This document shows, piece after piece, positions 31,025-38,650 of a DNA stretch of 40,742 bases. A program made the translations under genes and the position numbers. A model generated the notes under the pieces. It was given only the letters and a program-made list of their open reading frames with translations. It made no database searches and was not told the origin of the DNA. The stretch is from assembly GCA_934085585.1 (NCBI GenBank), contig CAKOHI010000013.1, positions 1 through 40,742 of the forward strand, in the 5' to 3' direction. Numbering within the stretch: position 1 is the first letter of the stretch; every line of letters starts with the position of its first letter. This DNA comes from an uncultured Bacilli bacterium. GTDB taxonomy: Bacteria > Bacillota_I > Bacilli_A > RF39 > UBA660.

Positions 31025-31603
31025 ATGGCAAGTGTTTTTAAAAATAGCATTGAAAATATGTACAAAAGAATGATTACATACTCAATTTTAGCAGCAATAA
31101 TTACTATTGCTGCAGGACTAGTATTATTATTCCTTCCAAATTTAACTAATAAAGTAGTAGGGATAATAGCTGGAGCAATATTTCTAATTGAAGGTATAAA
31201 TTCAATCTATAAGTATTTTCATCGAGAAGGAGCAAAATTATATAATTTAAGTTTAGTATTTGGAGTATTATATTCAATTTTAGGGGTAGTCATTATTATT
31301 TATCCATTTACTGTAGTAGAATTTGTAACAGTATGTTTAGGATTATTCATGATAATAAATGGTGCAAGTAAAGTTAACTATGCGTTATGGTTAAAAAGAG
31401 GAAATGAAGAATCATGGTTAATAACATTAGCAACAGGAATTTTAGTAGCAATAGTTGGTGTTCTTGTAATATTCAATCCATTTGCAAGTTTAACTCTAAC
31501 AAAGTTAGCTGGGGCATTTTTAATAATAACTGGTGTGTTAGATTTTATGGATACAATTTTATTTAAAAATAGAAGCAAAGAAATAATGGAAATATTTTGG
31601 TAA
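31025..31603 (+). CDS. DUF308 (HdeD-like) membrane protein
   Basis: A 192-residue protein with six membrane segments in three pairs, each carrying the family pattern of a first helix ending GLVLLF-P and a second with GxxFLIEGI (GIIAGAIFLIEGINSIYKYF; GVVIIIYPFTVVEFVTVCLGLFMIINGASK; GVLVIFNPFASLTLTKLAGAFLIITGVLDF, noted by their conserved cores). HdeD in E. coli relates to acid stress; the role here is unknown. ATG 31025 is chosen for its ribosome binding site. Confidence 0.85.
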   Translation: MASVFKNSIENMYKRMITYSILAAIITIAAGLVLLFLPNLTNKVVGIIAGAIFLIEGINSIYKYFHREGAKLYNLSLVFGVLYSILGVVIIIYPFTVVEFVTVCLGLFMIINGASKVNYALWLKRGNEESWLITLATGILVAIVGVLVIFNPFASLTLTKLAGAFLIITGVLDFMDTILFKNRSKEIMEIFW

Positions 31604-31611
31604 AAATAAGT

Positions 31612-31645
31612 AAAGCAAAAAGTAAAAATATTCTTTTTGCTTTTT
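31612..31645 (+). terminator. Terminator of the DUF308 gene
   Basis: AAAGCAAAAAG / CTTTTTGCTTT perfect 11-base stem (31612-31622, 31633-31643) followed by TT. Confidence 0.85.
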
Positions 31646-31663
31646 AATTTGTCTATTTTTTGT

Positions 31664-31669
31664 TATACT
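31664..31669 (+). promoter_or_regulatory. Extended -10 of eno
   Basis: TGTTATACT, a TGn-extended -10, 24 bases before the eno start. No matching -35 is evident. Confidence 0.5.
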
Positions 31670-31693
31670 AATATATAGAAAGAAGGGGATATG

Positions 31694-32926
31694 ATGTTTA
31701 TTAAAGACATTTATGCTAGAGAAATATTAGATAGTAGAGGAAATCCAACTATAGAAGTTGAAATGACTTTAGATAATGGTATAAAGAAAATGGCATCAGT
31801 GCCAAGTGGAGCATCAACAGGAACACGTGAAGCTTTAGAATTAAGAGATAATGATGAAAAAAGATATGAAAAAAAGGGAGTCTTAAAAGCTGTAGATAAT
31901 GTAAATAACATAATAAGACCAGCATTAATTGGTAAAAAAGCGGATCAATTAAGTGTTGATAATTTGTTAATATCTTTAGATGGAACAGAAAATAAAAGTA
32001 AATTAGGTGCAAACGCAATACTTGGAGTTTCCCTAGCTTGTTTAAAGTGTTTAGCGGCATCAAAGAATAAAGAACTGTTTGAATATGTTTCTAACAAAAA
32101 TGTTTCTATACCAATACCAATGGTTAATATTATAAATGGTGGAGCCCATGCTGTTAATAACATTGATATACAAGAATTTATGATAATGCCAGTTATGAAG
32201 AGTATCAAAGAAAGAGTAAGAGCAGCATCAGAAGTTTTTCATGCTTTAAAAAAATTATTAAGTATCAATGGTTTTTCAGTGGGGGTAGGAGATGAAGGAG
32301 GCTTTGCTCCGAATTTAAATAACAATGCCATGGCTTTAGATTTTATTATGGAAGCAATTAAAAAAGCTGGTTATATTCCAGGTAAAGATATATATATTGC
32401 TTTAGATGTTGCTGCCAGTGAACTTTATGATAAAGAAACAAAAACTTACAAATTAGATCAAAAAAAATATACTAGTGATGAACTTATGAATTATTATATA
32501 AGTTTAATAAATACATATCCTATTTTAAGTATTGAAGATCCGTTTTTTGAAGATGATTTTGAAGCCCTTGCCAAATTCACTAAATTAGTTGGGAACAAAA
32601 TTATGGTAGTTGGGGATGATTATTTTGTAACTAATGAAAAATACTTAGAAAAAGGAATAGAAATGCATGCCGGTAATGCTATTTTGCTTAAGGCTAACCA
32701 AATTGGTACGGTAAGTGAAATGATTAAAACAATAATGCTTGCTAAAAAGAACAATTATAAAACAATTATTTCTCACAGAAGTGGAGAAACTGAAGATACA
32801 TTTATTGCTGATCTTGGTGTTGGTTTAGCTATTCCTTTCATCAAAACGGGTTCAATGTGTCGTGGAGAAAGAATAGCAAAATACAATAGACTAATGAGAA
32901 TTGAAGAAAAATTAAAAAGAGGCTAG
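31694..32926 (+). CDS. eno: Enolase
   Basis: Converts 2-phosphoglycerate to phosphoenolpyruvate in glycolysis. The 410-residue protein has AREILDSRGNPT, GANAILGVS, GGAHAVNNIDIQEFM, the metal ligands in ALDVAASE, SIEDPF and VGDDYFVT, the catalytic lysine in LLKANQIGT and the SHRSGETED signature. Two ATGs (31691, 31694) are possible; AAGGGG at 31683-31688 is better spaced for the second. The gene stands apart from other glycolytic genes, which in most Bacilli are its neighbours. PFOR follows after a terminator-like hairpin. Confidence 0.97.
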   Translation: MFIKDIYAREILDSRGNPTIEVEMTLDNGIKKMASVPSGASTGTREALELRDNDEKRYEKKGVLKAVDNVNNIIRPALIGKKADQLSVDNLLISLDGTENKSKLGANAILGVSLACLKCLAASKNKELFEYVSNKNVSIPIPMVNIINGGAHAVNNIDIQEFMIMPVMKSIKERVRAASEVFHALKKLLSINGFSVGVGDEGGFAPNLNNNAMALDFIMEAIKKAGYIPGKDIYIALDVAASELYDKETKTYKLDQKKYTSDELMNYYISLINTYPILSIEDPFFEDDFEALAKFTKLVGNKIMVVGDDYFVTNEKYLEKGIEMHAGNAILLKANQIGTVSEMIKTIMLAKKNNYKTIISHRSGETEDTFIADLGVGLAIPFIKTGSMCRGERIAKYNRLMRIEEKLKRG

Positions 32927-32942
32927 TTATTTAGTCTTTTTT
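32915..32942 (+). terminator. Terminator of eno
   Basis: An 11-base imperfect stem around GGCTA / TAGTC with A-rich and T-rich flanks; it contains the eno stop codon. Confidence 0.65.
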
Positions 32943-32967
32943 ATTTTATAATATAATTGGTGATAAT

Positions 32968-35900
32968 ATGAAAAAAATCGTAGATGGAAATAGTGCATGT
33001 AGTAAAATTGCTTACTACTTTAGTGAAGTATGCAGTATTTATCCAATAACGCCATCTAGTCCAATGGCATCAAATATTGACTTACTAACAAATACTGATT
33101 TACTTAATATATTTAATGATAAACCCAAGGTTTTGGAAATGGAATCAGAAGCTGGAGCAGCTGGTGCTTTGCATGGGGCATTATTATCAGGTTCTTTAGC
33201 ATCAACTTTTACAGCTAGTCAAGGACTTTTATTAATGATACCTAACATGTATAAAATCGCCGGAGAAATGTTACCTGCAGTTATTCATGTAGCTGCAAGA
33301 AGTCTAGCAACTCATGCTTTATCAATATTCGGAGATCATCAAGATATTTATGCAACTAGAGGAACCGGGTTTTGTATGCTTGCATCATCCAATGTTTTTG
33401 ATGCTCAAAATTTAGCAGCAGTAGCTCATTTATCTGCTATAAAAGGAAGTCTTCCATTTGTCCATTTTTTTGATGGTTTTAGAACAAGTCATGAACTTAA
33501 TACAATTGAAGAACTACCAGAAAAAGAACTTTTATCTTTAGTTGATCATGATGCTATCAATAAATTTAAAGATAGATGTTTAAACGTAGGTAAAAAATAT
33601 CAATATGGAATGGCCCAAAATGAAGATATATATTTCCAATGTATGGAAGCAAGAAATAAATTTTATGATGTAATGCCTGATATTGTAAATGAATATATGC
33701 AAAAAATTAATAAAATAATGTCTACGGATTATAAACCATTTAATTATTATGGGGCAACTAATGCAGAAAATATAATCGTAGCAATGGGTAGTGTAACAGA
33801 CACAATTAAAGAAGTCGTAGCAAAAATGGGAAATGTAGGATTAATTGAAGTTCATTTGTATCGTCCTTTTAGTAAAAAATATTTTTTAGATATCTTACCT
33901 AACACAGTAAAAAATATTGCTGTATTAGACCGTACAAAAGAAGCTGGTTCAAGTGGCGAACCTTTATACTTAGATGTATGTAGCATTTTAAAGGGCAAAA
34001 ATATCAATGTTTACGGGGGAAGATATGGTTTGTCAAGTAAAAATACCACTCCGAGTGATATTTTCAGCGTTTACAAAATGCTAGAAGATAATCCCAAAGA
34101 AAACTTTACTATAGGTATAAACGATGATGTAACCAATTTAAGTTTAAAGAAAGAACATATAGAAATTGAAAATAACAACAAAGAAATAAAAGTCGTGGGT
34201 TTTGGTAGTGATGGAATGGTTAGTGCTAGTAAGGATTTACTAAAGATACTACATGCTAAAAAAGATTTATATGTACAAGGATATTTTGAATATGACTCTA
34301 AAAAAAGCGGCGGTGTAACAATATCTCATTTAAGATATGGTAGTAATAAAATAAATGAACCATATTATGTAACTCATCCAGAGATAACTATAGTTACCAA
34401 AGACATTTACTTTAGAATGTTTGATATTATAAGTAATTTAAAAGAAAATGGTACACTACTTATTAACACTATTAAAAATGAAGAAGAATTATTAAAATTG
34501 TTACCAACCAAAGTTAAGAATACAATATTTAAGAAAAATATTAAAGTATATTATATAGATGCAGAAAATATAGCTAGTAAAAATAATCTAAAAGGTAAGA
34601 TTAGTAAAATAATGGAAGTATTAATTCTTAACTTATTACATGTTGAAGATGCTACTTTAATGCTTGAAGAATCAATTAAAAAATCTTTTGCCACAAAAGG
34701 TGAAGATATAGTTAATAACAATATTTTAGCAATGCATGAAGCTTTATCAAACTTAAAAGAACTAAAGATTACTCATGAATATGATGAAACAATAAGCATT
34801 GTTGATGATAGCGTAATAAATATGATTAATGAACGAAGGGGTAATGAGATCCCTGTAAGTAAGATAATGGATTTTGCCTGTGGTCGTTTTCCTGGGGCAA
34901 CAACTAACAATGAAAAGAGAAATATTTCCAACATTGTTCCAAAATGGATAAGTGAAAATTGTATTGAATGTGGAATGTGTGCCTTAGCTTGCCCACATGC
35001 GGTAATCAGAGCTATAGCAAATGAAAATGATTCAGATGGCATTCCATTTATAAGTAAAGATGGATTAAAATACTCAATTAAAATAAGTGAAAAAGATTGC
35101 ACCGGATGCGGCGTATGTGTAAGCGTTTGTCCTGGAAAAATGGGTAAAAAGGCTTTAGAAATGGTAGAAAAAACAAATAAAGTTGGTATTGACTTTGATG
35201 TTATAAAAAGTGTTAATCCATTACCTAAAAACACAATTAAAGGTGTTGCATTAGAACGTCCATTATTTGCTTACTCCGGAGCTTGTGCAGGTTGCGGAGA
35301 AACTCCATATATTAAAATGTTAACACAAATTCTCGGAGAAAAACTAGTTATTGCTAATGCTACGGGTTGTTCAAGTATCTATGGTGGTTCAACTCCATCA
35401 ACACCTTATAGCATCCCGTGGGCAAACTCTTTATTTGAAGATAATGCCGAATTTGCTTTAGGTATTCACATCTCATACAAACAAAAAAGAGATAGAATAA
35501 AACACATTATGGAAGAAACCATAAATTCTGTTGATGAAGATATAAAAGAATTATTCACAAGATGGTTAGAAAATGAAAATAATTTTGAAATAACTAAAGA
35601 TGTTAAAGAAAAATTACAAGATAAGTTAATACCAAAAGAATTAAACGATTTAATTGATTATGTACCAGCTAGAACTATCTGGGCAATAGGTGGAGATGGC
35701 TGGGCATATGACATTGGCTATGGTGGTCTTGATCATGTACTTCATTCCAATGAAAATATTAAAGTATTAGTATTAGACACTGAAGTTTATTCAAATACCG
35801 GAGGACAAGCTAGTAAGTCAACTAAACTCGGGGCAGTCGCAGAATTTGCTAACTTTGGTAAAAGAACTGCTAAAAAAGATTTATTTAAGATAGCATCATG

Positions 35901-36294
35901 TATTCCAAACTGTTATGTAGCATCTATATCACTTGGTTCCAATATGATGCAAGCAATAAAGGCTTTCAATGAAGCGGAAGCTCATGATGGTCCAGCAATC
36001 ATAATTGCTTACTCACCATGTATCGAACAAGGTATTAAAACAGGAATGACAACATCAAGTGAAGAACAAAAATTAGCCGTAGATTGTGGATATACAATTT
36101 TAATGAGATACGATGGAACATATCATATTGACTCTAAAGAACCAGATTTTACTAAATATGAAACATTCTTAAATAATGAAGTAAGATTTAATGCTTTAAA
36201 AATAAAAGATGAAAAATTAGCTCAAGAGCTATTTGAAGAACAAAAAGAAAATGCTATTAAAAGGTATGAATATTACAAAAAAATAAGTGAATAA
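32968..36294 (+). CDS. nifJ: Pyruvate:ferredoxin (flavodoxin) oxidoreductase
   Basis: A single-chain PFOR of 1108 residues that splits pyruvate to acetyl-CoA and CO2 and reduces ferredoxin. Domain order by motif: pyruvate-binding (YPITPSSPMA), transketolase-like domain II, gamma domain (FGSDGMVSASKDLL), two [4Fe-4S] clusters (CIECGMCALACP near 664; CTGCGVCVSVCP near 711), the proximal cluster GACAGCGETPY, and the thiamine diphosphate site GDGWAYDIGYGG (near 909) with NTGGQASKST. It is a little shorter than typical 1170-residue forms. TATAAT boxes at 32947-32957 precede it. Reduced ferredoxin from it could feed the hydrogenase at 15678. Confidence 0.97.
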   Translation: MKKIVDGNSACSKIAYYFSEVCSIYPITPSSPMASNIDLLTNTDLLNIFNDKPKVLEMESEAGAAGALHGALLSGSLASTFTASQGLLLMIPNMYKIAGEMLPAVIHVAARSLATHALSIFGDHQDIYATRGTGFCMLASSNVFDAQNLAAVAHLSAIKGSLPFVHFFDGFRTSHELNTIEELPEKELLSLVDHDAINKFKDRCLNVGKKYQYGMAQNEDIYFQCMEARNKFYDVMPDIVNEYMQKINKIMSTDYKPFNYYGATNAENIIVAMGSVTDTIKEVVAKMGNVGLIEVHLYRPFSKKYFLDILPNTVKNIAVLDRTKEAGSSGEPLYLDVCSILKGKNINVYGGRYGLSSKNTTPSDIFSVYKMLEDNPKENFTIGINDDVTNLSLKKEHIEIENNNKEIKVVGFGSDGMVSASKDLLKILHAKKDLYVQGYFEYDSKKSGGVTISHLRYGSNKINEPYYVTHPEITIVTKDIYFRMFDIISNLKENGTLLINTIKNEEELLKLLPTKVKNTIFKKNIKVYYIDAENIASKNNLKGKISKIMEVLILNLLHVEDATLMLEESIKKSFATKGEDIVNNNILAMHEALSNLKELKITHEYDETISIVDDSVINMINERRGNEIPVSKIMDFACGRFPGATTNNEKRNISNIVPKWISENCIECGMCALACPHAVIRAIANENDSDGIPFISKDGLKYSIKISEKDCTGCGVCVSVCPGKMGKKALEMVEKTNKVGIDFDVIKSVNPLPKNTIKGVALERPLFAYSGACAGCGETPYIKMLTQILGEKLVIANATGCSSIYGGSTPSTPYSIPWANSLFEDNAEFALGIHISYKQKRDRIKHIMEETINSVDEDIKELFTRWLENENNFEITKDVKEKLQDKLIPKELNDLIDYVPARTIWAIGGDGWAYDIGYGGLDHVLHSNENIKVLVLDTEVYSNTGGQASKSTKLGAVAEFANFGKRTAKKDLFKIASCIPNCYVASISLGSNMMQAIKAFNEAEAHDGPAIIIAYSPCIEQGIKTGMTTSSEEQKLAVDCGYTILMRYDGTYHIDSKEPDFTKYETFLNNEVRFNALKIKDEKLAQELFEEQKENAIKRYEYYKKISE

Positions 36295-36308
36295 ATGTGG
36301 AGTTTTTT

Positions 36309-37337
36309 ATGAAAGATAGAAGAAAACAAATTATTAACGAAAACTATCCTTTAGGTGGAATGCTTTTAATACCACTTTTTCTAGTCTTTGGTATATACTG
36401 TATTATAGATTCTAATATACTTTCTGTAAATAGTAAAGAAATGCTATATGCTGTTTTAAGTGAAAATACTATTGTGCTTTGTGTAGGAATAGTTTTTATA
36501 GCAACATTTTTATTGATTTTAATCTCATTTATCTTAAATGTTATAGTTAAGCCTAAAAAAGAAATTTTATATTTTTATGATATCGAAGACAATAAAAGCA
36601 TCTTCATAAATAAAAAAGGTAAGAAATTTAAAACATTAGATTGGCAAAAAAAAACTAAAAAATATTATTATGTATTAAAAACAAAAGATATTATTTATGA
36701 AGTTTTAGAAGAATGTAATGAAATAATTGATGCTTGTGATAAAGAAAAAAAGAAAAGTTATTGGTTTAACTTTTATACTCCAATGGGATTTTATGAAGAT
36801 ATACTTTTATTACCACTTTTATATATGCTTTTAATACCTGGTATATTAAGTATAATAATGACTAAAGGATATGGAAAAATATTTGGAATAATTTATATTT
36901 CAATTCCTATGTTTTATTTGATATATGATTTAATTTATAAACTAAAGCAAAATAAGTCTCAAAACGTGATTTATAAATTAAATAAGTTTCATGAAATGTT
37001 TTTAGATTTTTTGCCGTTTGTTTGCCAGTTAATTGTTTTAGCTATAATTATAACATTAATGCTTCATACTAAAGATACATTTTCTAAAATTATGTTCCTT
37101 CCATTTTTAATTTTAATTATATTATCAACATTAGCAACGTTAGGAAAATCATTAAAGAATACGAAATTAGAAAAAATATTTATTAAAATATTCTATTTAA
37201 TATTCTTTACATTTTGGTTTGGATCATTAACAATATACTTAGTTAAAAATAGCTTTAACATAAACGATTTAATACTTACTATTCCTTTTTGGATTGCAGG
37301 AATATTAGCTTTTTTTAAGTCTGTAATAAAAAAATAA
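36309..37337 (+). CDS. Polytopic membrane protein of unknown function
   Basis: A 342-residue protein with about eight membrane segments: near 18-40, 57-80, 165-188, 195-212, 230-252, 260-278, 288-308 and 318-338. The loop at 85-160 is cytoplasmic and charged (EDNKSIFINKKGKKFKTL, KKTKKYYYVLKTKD). No family is recognised. ATG 36309 is used, since GTGGAG (36297-36302) is its ribosome binding site. It lies 14 bases after PFOR and is probably cotranscribed with it; a link in function is not shown. Confidence 0.75.
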   Translation: MKDRRKQIINENYPLGGMLLIPLFLVFGIYCIIDSNILSVNSKEMLYAVLSENTIVLCVGIVFIATFLLILISFILNVIVKPKKEILYFYDIEDNKSIFINKKGKKFKTLDWQKKTKKYYYVLKTKDIIYEVLEECNEIIDACDKEKKKSYWFNFYTPMGFYEDILLLPLLYMLLIPGILSIIMTKGYGKIFGIIYISIPMFYLIYDLIYKLKQNKSQNVIYKLNKFHEMFLDFLPFVCQLIVLAIIITLMLHTKDTFSKIMFLPFLILIILSTLATLGKSLKNTKLEKIFIKIFYLIFFTFWFGSLTIYLVKNSFNINDLILTIPFWIAGILAFFKSVIKK

Positions 37338-37412
37338 AAATTATTTGTAAAGATAAATAAATAGTTATTTAAAAAAACATTAAATATTATAAAATAAGGT
37401 TAGGTGGTCAAT

Positions 37413-38456
37413 ATGTTAAAAGAATTTATAGGTCTTATAATTATATTTTTAATATTCGTAATTATCGTAGGAATATTTGCTTTTATTGGTGAAACTATTG
37501 GTAAAAGTAAAGCAAATAGAAAATTAAATCGTGAAATAAGAAAAGTAAGATTAAGCAATCCTTACATTTATTATAGAGACATTCCAAATGATTATGGAAT
37601 CGGTGTTTATGGATTTTTACTTGATTATAAATTAACTAAAAGAGATGTTAAAGCTGCTTTACTTGATTTAAGTGCAAAGGGATATTTAAAAATTAACACA
37701 ATTAACAAAGAAATGAATATTGAATTAACATCAAAAGATAATACTAATTTATTAAAAAATGAAAAATATTTATTAAACTGGTTAAGTAATAATTCTAATA
37801 TAAACTTAAATAAATTTAATATTTCTGAATGGGAAGAAAGTATTCGAGATGACATTCTTGAACTAGGAATCGGATTAAAAAGAGGTGAAGAACTAGATGT
37901 TTCTAAAAATATGAAAACCGCAATGAGAATTACAATCTCATTATTAATAGTAATTTTAATTTTTGGAACAATACTAGATTATATCAAAAATCCTCCGATT
38001 GATATTACAATGACAACTTGGTTTTTTAATAGAATAGTTTATTTGACTATTCCAATAATATTATTTTTACCAGTATTTCTATTTTCATTATTTATAACCA
38101 CGATTATAGCAAATTTTCGTTTCGGTTATCACTTTAAAATGGATAAATCTTTAAAATATACTGAAAAAACTAAAGACGTAATTCAAGCAATATACTCACT
38201 TGGAGCTTTTATAAAGGATTTTTCTAATTTTGCTGAAAAAAATGTAGATGAAATAATTATTTGGGAAAGATATTTCTCGTATGCTTATTTATTAGGATTA
38301 AATAATAAATTAGACTTAAAATACACAAATATTTATAAAAATAAACATTTTACAATTGATTCAAGTATATTTGAAATTAATGAAGTAAACATAAATAAAA
38401 GTGAAGAAATAAATGAAGATGAATCTCAAACAGAGCAATCTATTGAAACACCATAA
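37413..38456 (+). CDS. DUF2207-like membrane protein (C-terminal part of the family)
   Basis: A 347-residue protein. The first 30 residues are a membrane segment (LIIIFLIFVIIVGIFAFI). Residues 65-100 (VKAALLDLSAKGYLKI) and the end (FIKDFSNFAEKN, IIWERYFSYAYLLGL) match the cytoplasmic half of DUF2207 proteins, where A-LLDLA-RGYL and W-RYL-YA-ALG are conserved. Two membrane helices lie at about 170-190 and 210-235. The large extracellular N-terminal domain of typical DUF2207 proteins is missing. The tail is acidic (SEEINEDESQTEQ). ATG 37413 follows AGGTGGT; TATAAAAT upstream is a likely -10. Confidence 0.75.
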   Translation: MLKEFIGLIIIFLIFVIIVGIFAFIGETIGKSKANRKLNREIRKVRLSNPYIYYRDIPNDYGIGVYGFLLDYKLTKRDVKAALLDLSAKGYLKINTINKEMNIELTSKDNTNLLKNEKYLLNWLSNNSNINLNKFNISEWEESIRDDILELGIGLKRGEELDVSKNMKTAMRITISLLIVILIFGTILDYIKNPPIDITMTTWFFNRIVYLTIPIILFLPVFLFSLFITTIIANFRFGYHFKMDKSLKYTEKTKDVIQAIYSLGAFIKDFSNFAEKNVDEIIIWERYFSYAYLLGLNNKLDLKYTNIYKNKHFTIDSSIFEINEVNINKSEEINEDESQTEQSIETP

Positions 38457-38469
38457 TTGGTGTTTTTTT
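38446..38469 (+). terminator. Terminator of the DUF2207-like gene
   Basis: AAACACCA / TGGTGTTT perfect eight-base stem with TAAT loop, then T. The stop codon TAA is in the loop. Confidence 0.88.
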
Positions 38470-38473
38470 GAAT

Positions 38474-38573
38474 AAAAAAAGTGGAGATTTCCGAAGAAAT
38501 CTCCTAAAAGAATAAAAAGGGGTTGACTAGTGTGATACTAGCACCAATTCGCCTTCTTTAAGTGAATTGGTGA
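38474..38573 (-). ncRNA. Probable orphan small RNA (about 100 nt)
   Basis: On the minus strand a promoter (38579-38607) is followed by two hairpins and a strong terminator, with no reading frame of useful length. First hairpin: CACCAATTC / GAATTGGTG, nine bases, with a 13-base loop. Second: CTAGT / ACTAG. Then a single-stranded TCAACCCC, a T-rich stretch, and the terminator GGAGATTTC-TTCG-GAAATCTCC (38483-38504) followed by AC and seven T. It ends facing the convergent DUF2207-like gene, so it is not a leader of any gene. It lacks tmRNA, SRP, RNase P or 6S hallmarks. Function unknown. Confidence 0.65.
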
Positions 38574-38578
38574 TTACT

Positions 38579-38607
38579 ATCTTAATCGAAAAAGTGTAAT
38601 TTGTCAA
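38579..38607 (-). promoter_or_regulatory. Promoter of the orphan small RNA
   Basis: Minus-strand TTGACA (38602-38607), 17 bases, TAAGAT (38579-38584). Confidence 0.7.
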
Positions 38608-38625
38608 GCGATTTTTAAAAATTTT

Positions 38626-38634
38626 TGATATAAT
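38626..38634 (+). promoter_or_regulatory. Extended -10 of recG
   Basis: TGATATAAT (TATAAT at 38629-38634), 16 bases before the recG ATG, with GGAGGTC between. It diverges from the small RNA promoter. Confidence 0.55.
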
Positions 38635-38650
38635 TATTACGGAGGTCAAA

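Noticed and set aside
34773..35234. 153-codon minus-strand frame inside PFOR
   Set aside because: Antisense to the conserved ferredoxin-cluster region of nifJ; no ribosome binding site and no recognisable domain.
38483..38580. Riboswitch or leader of recG on the plus strand
   Set aside because: The T-run of the strong hairpin lies on the minus strand, and recG has its own -10 downstream at 38629; the structures fit a minus-strand RNA better.
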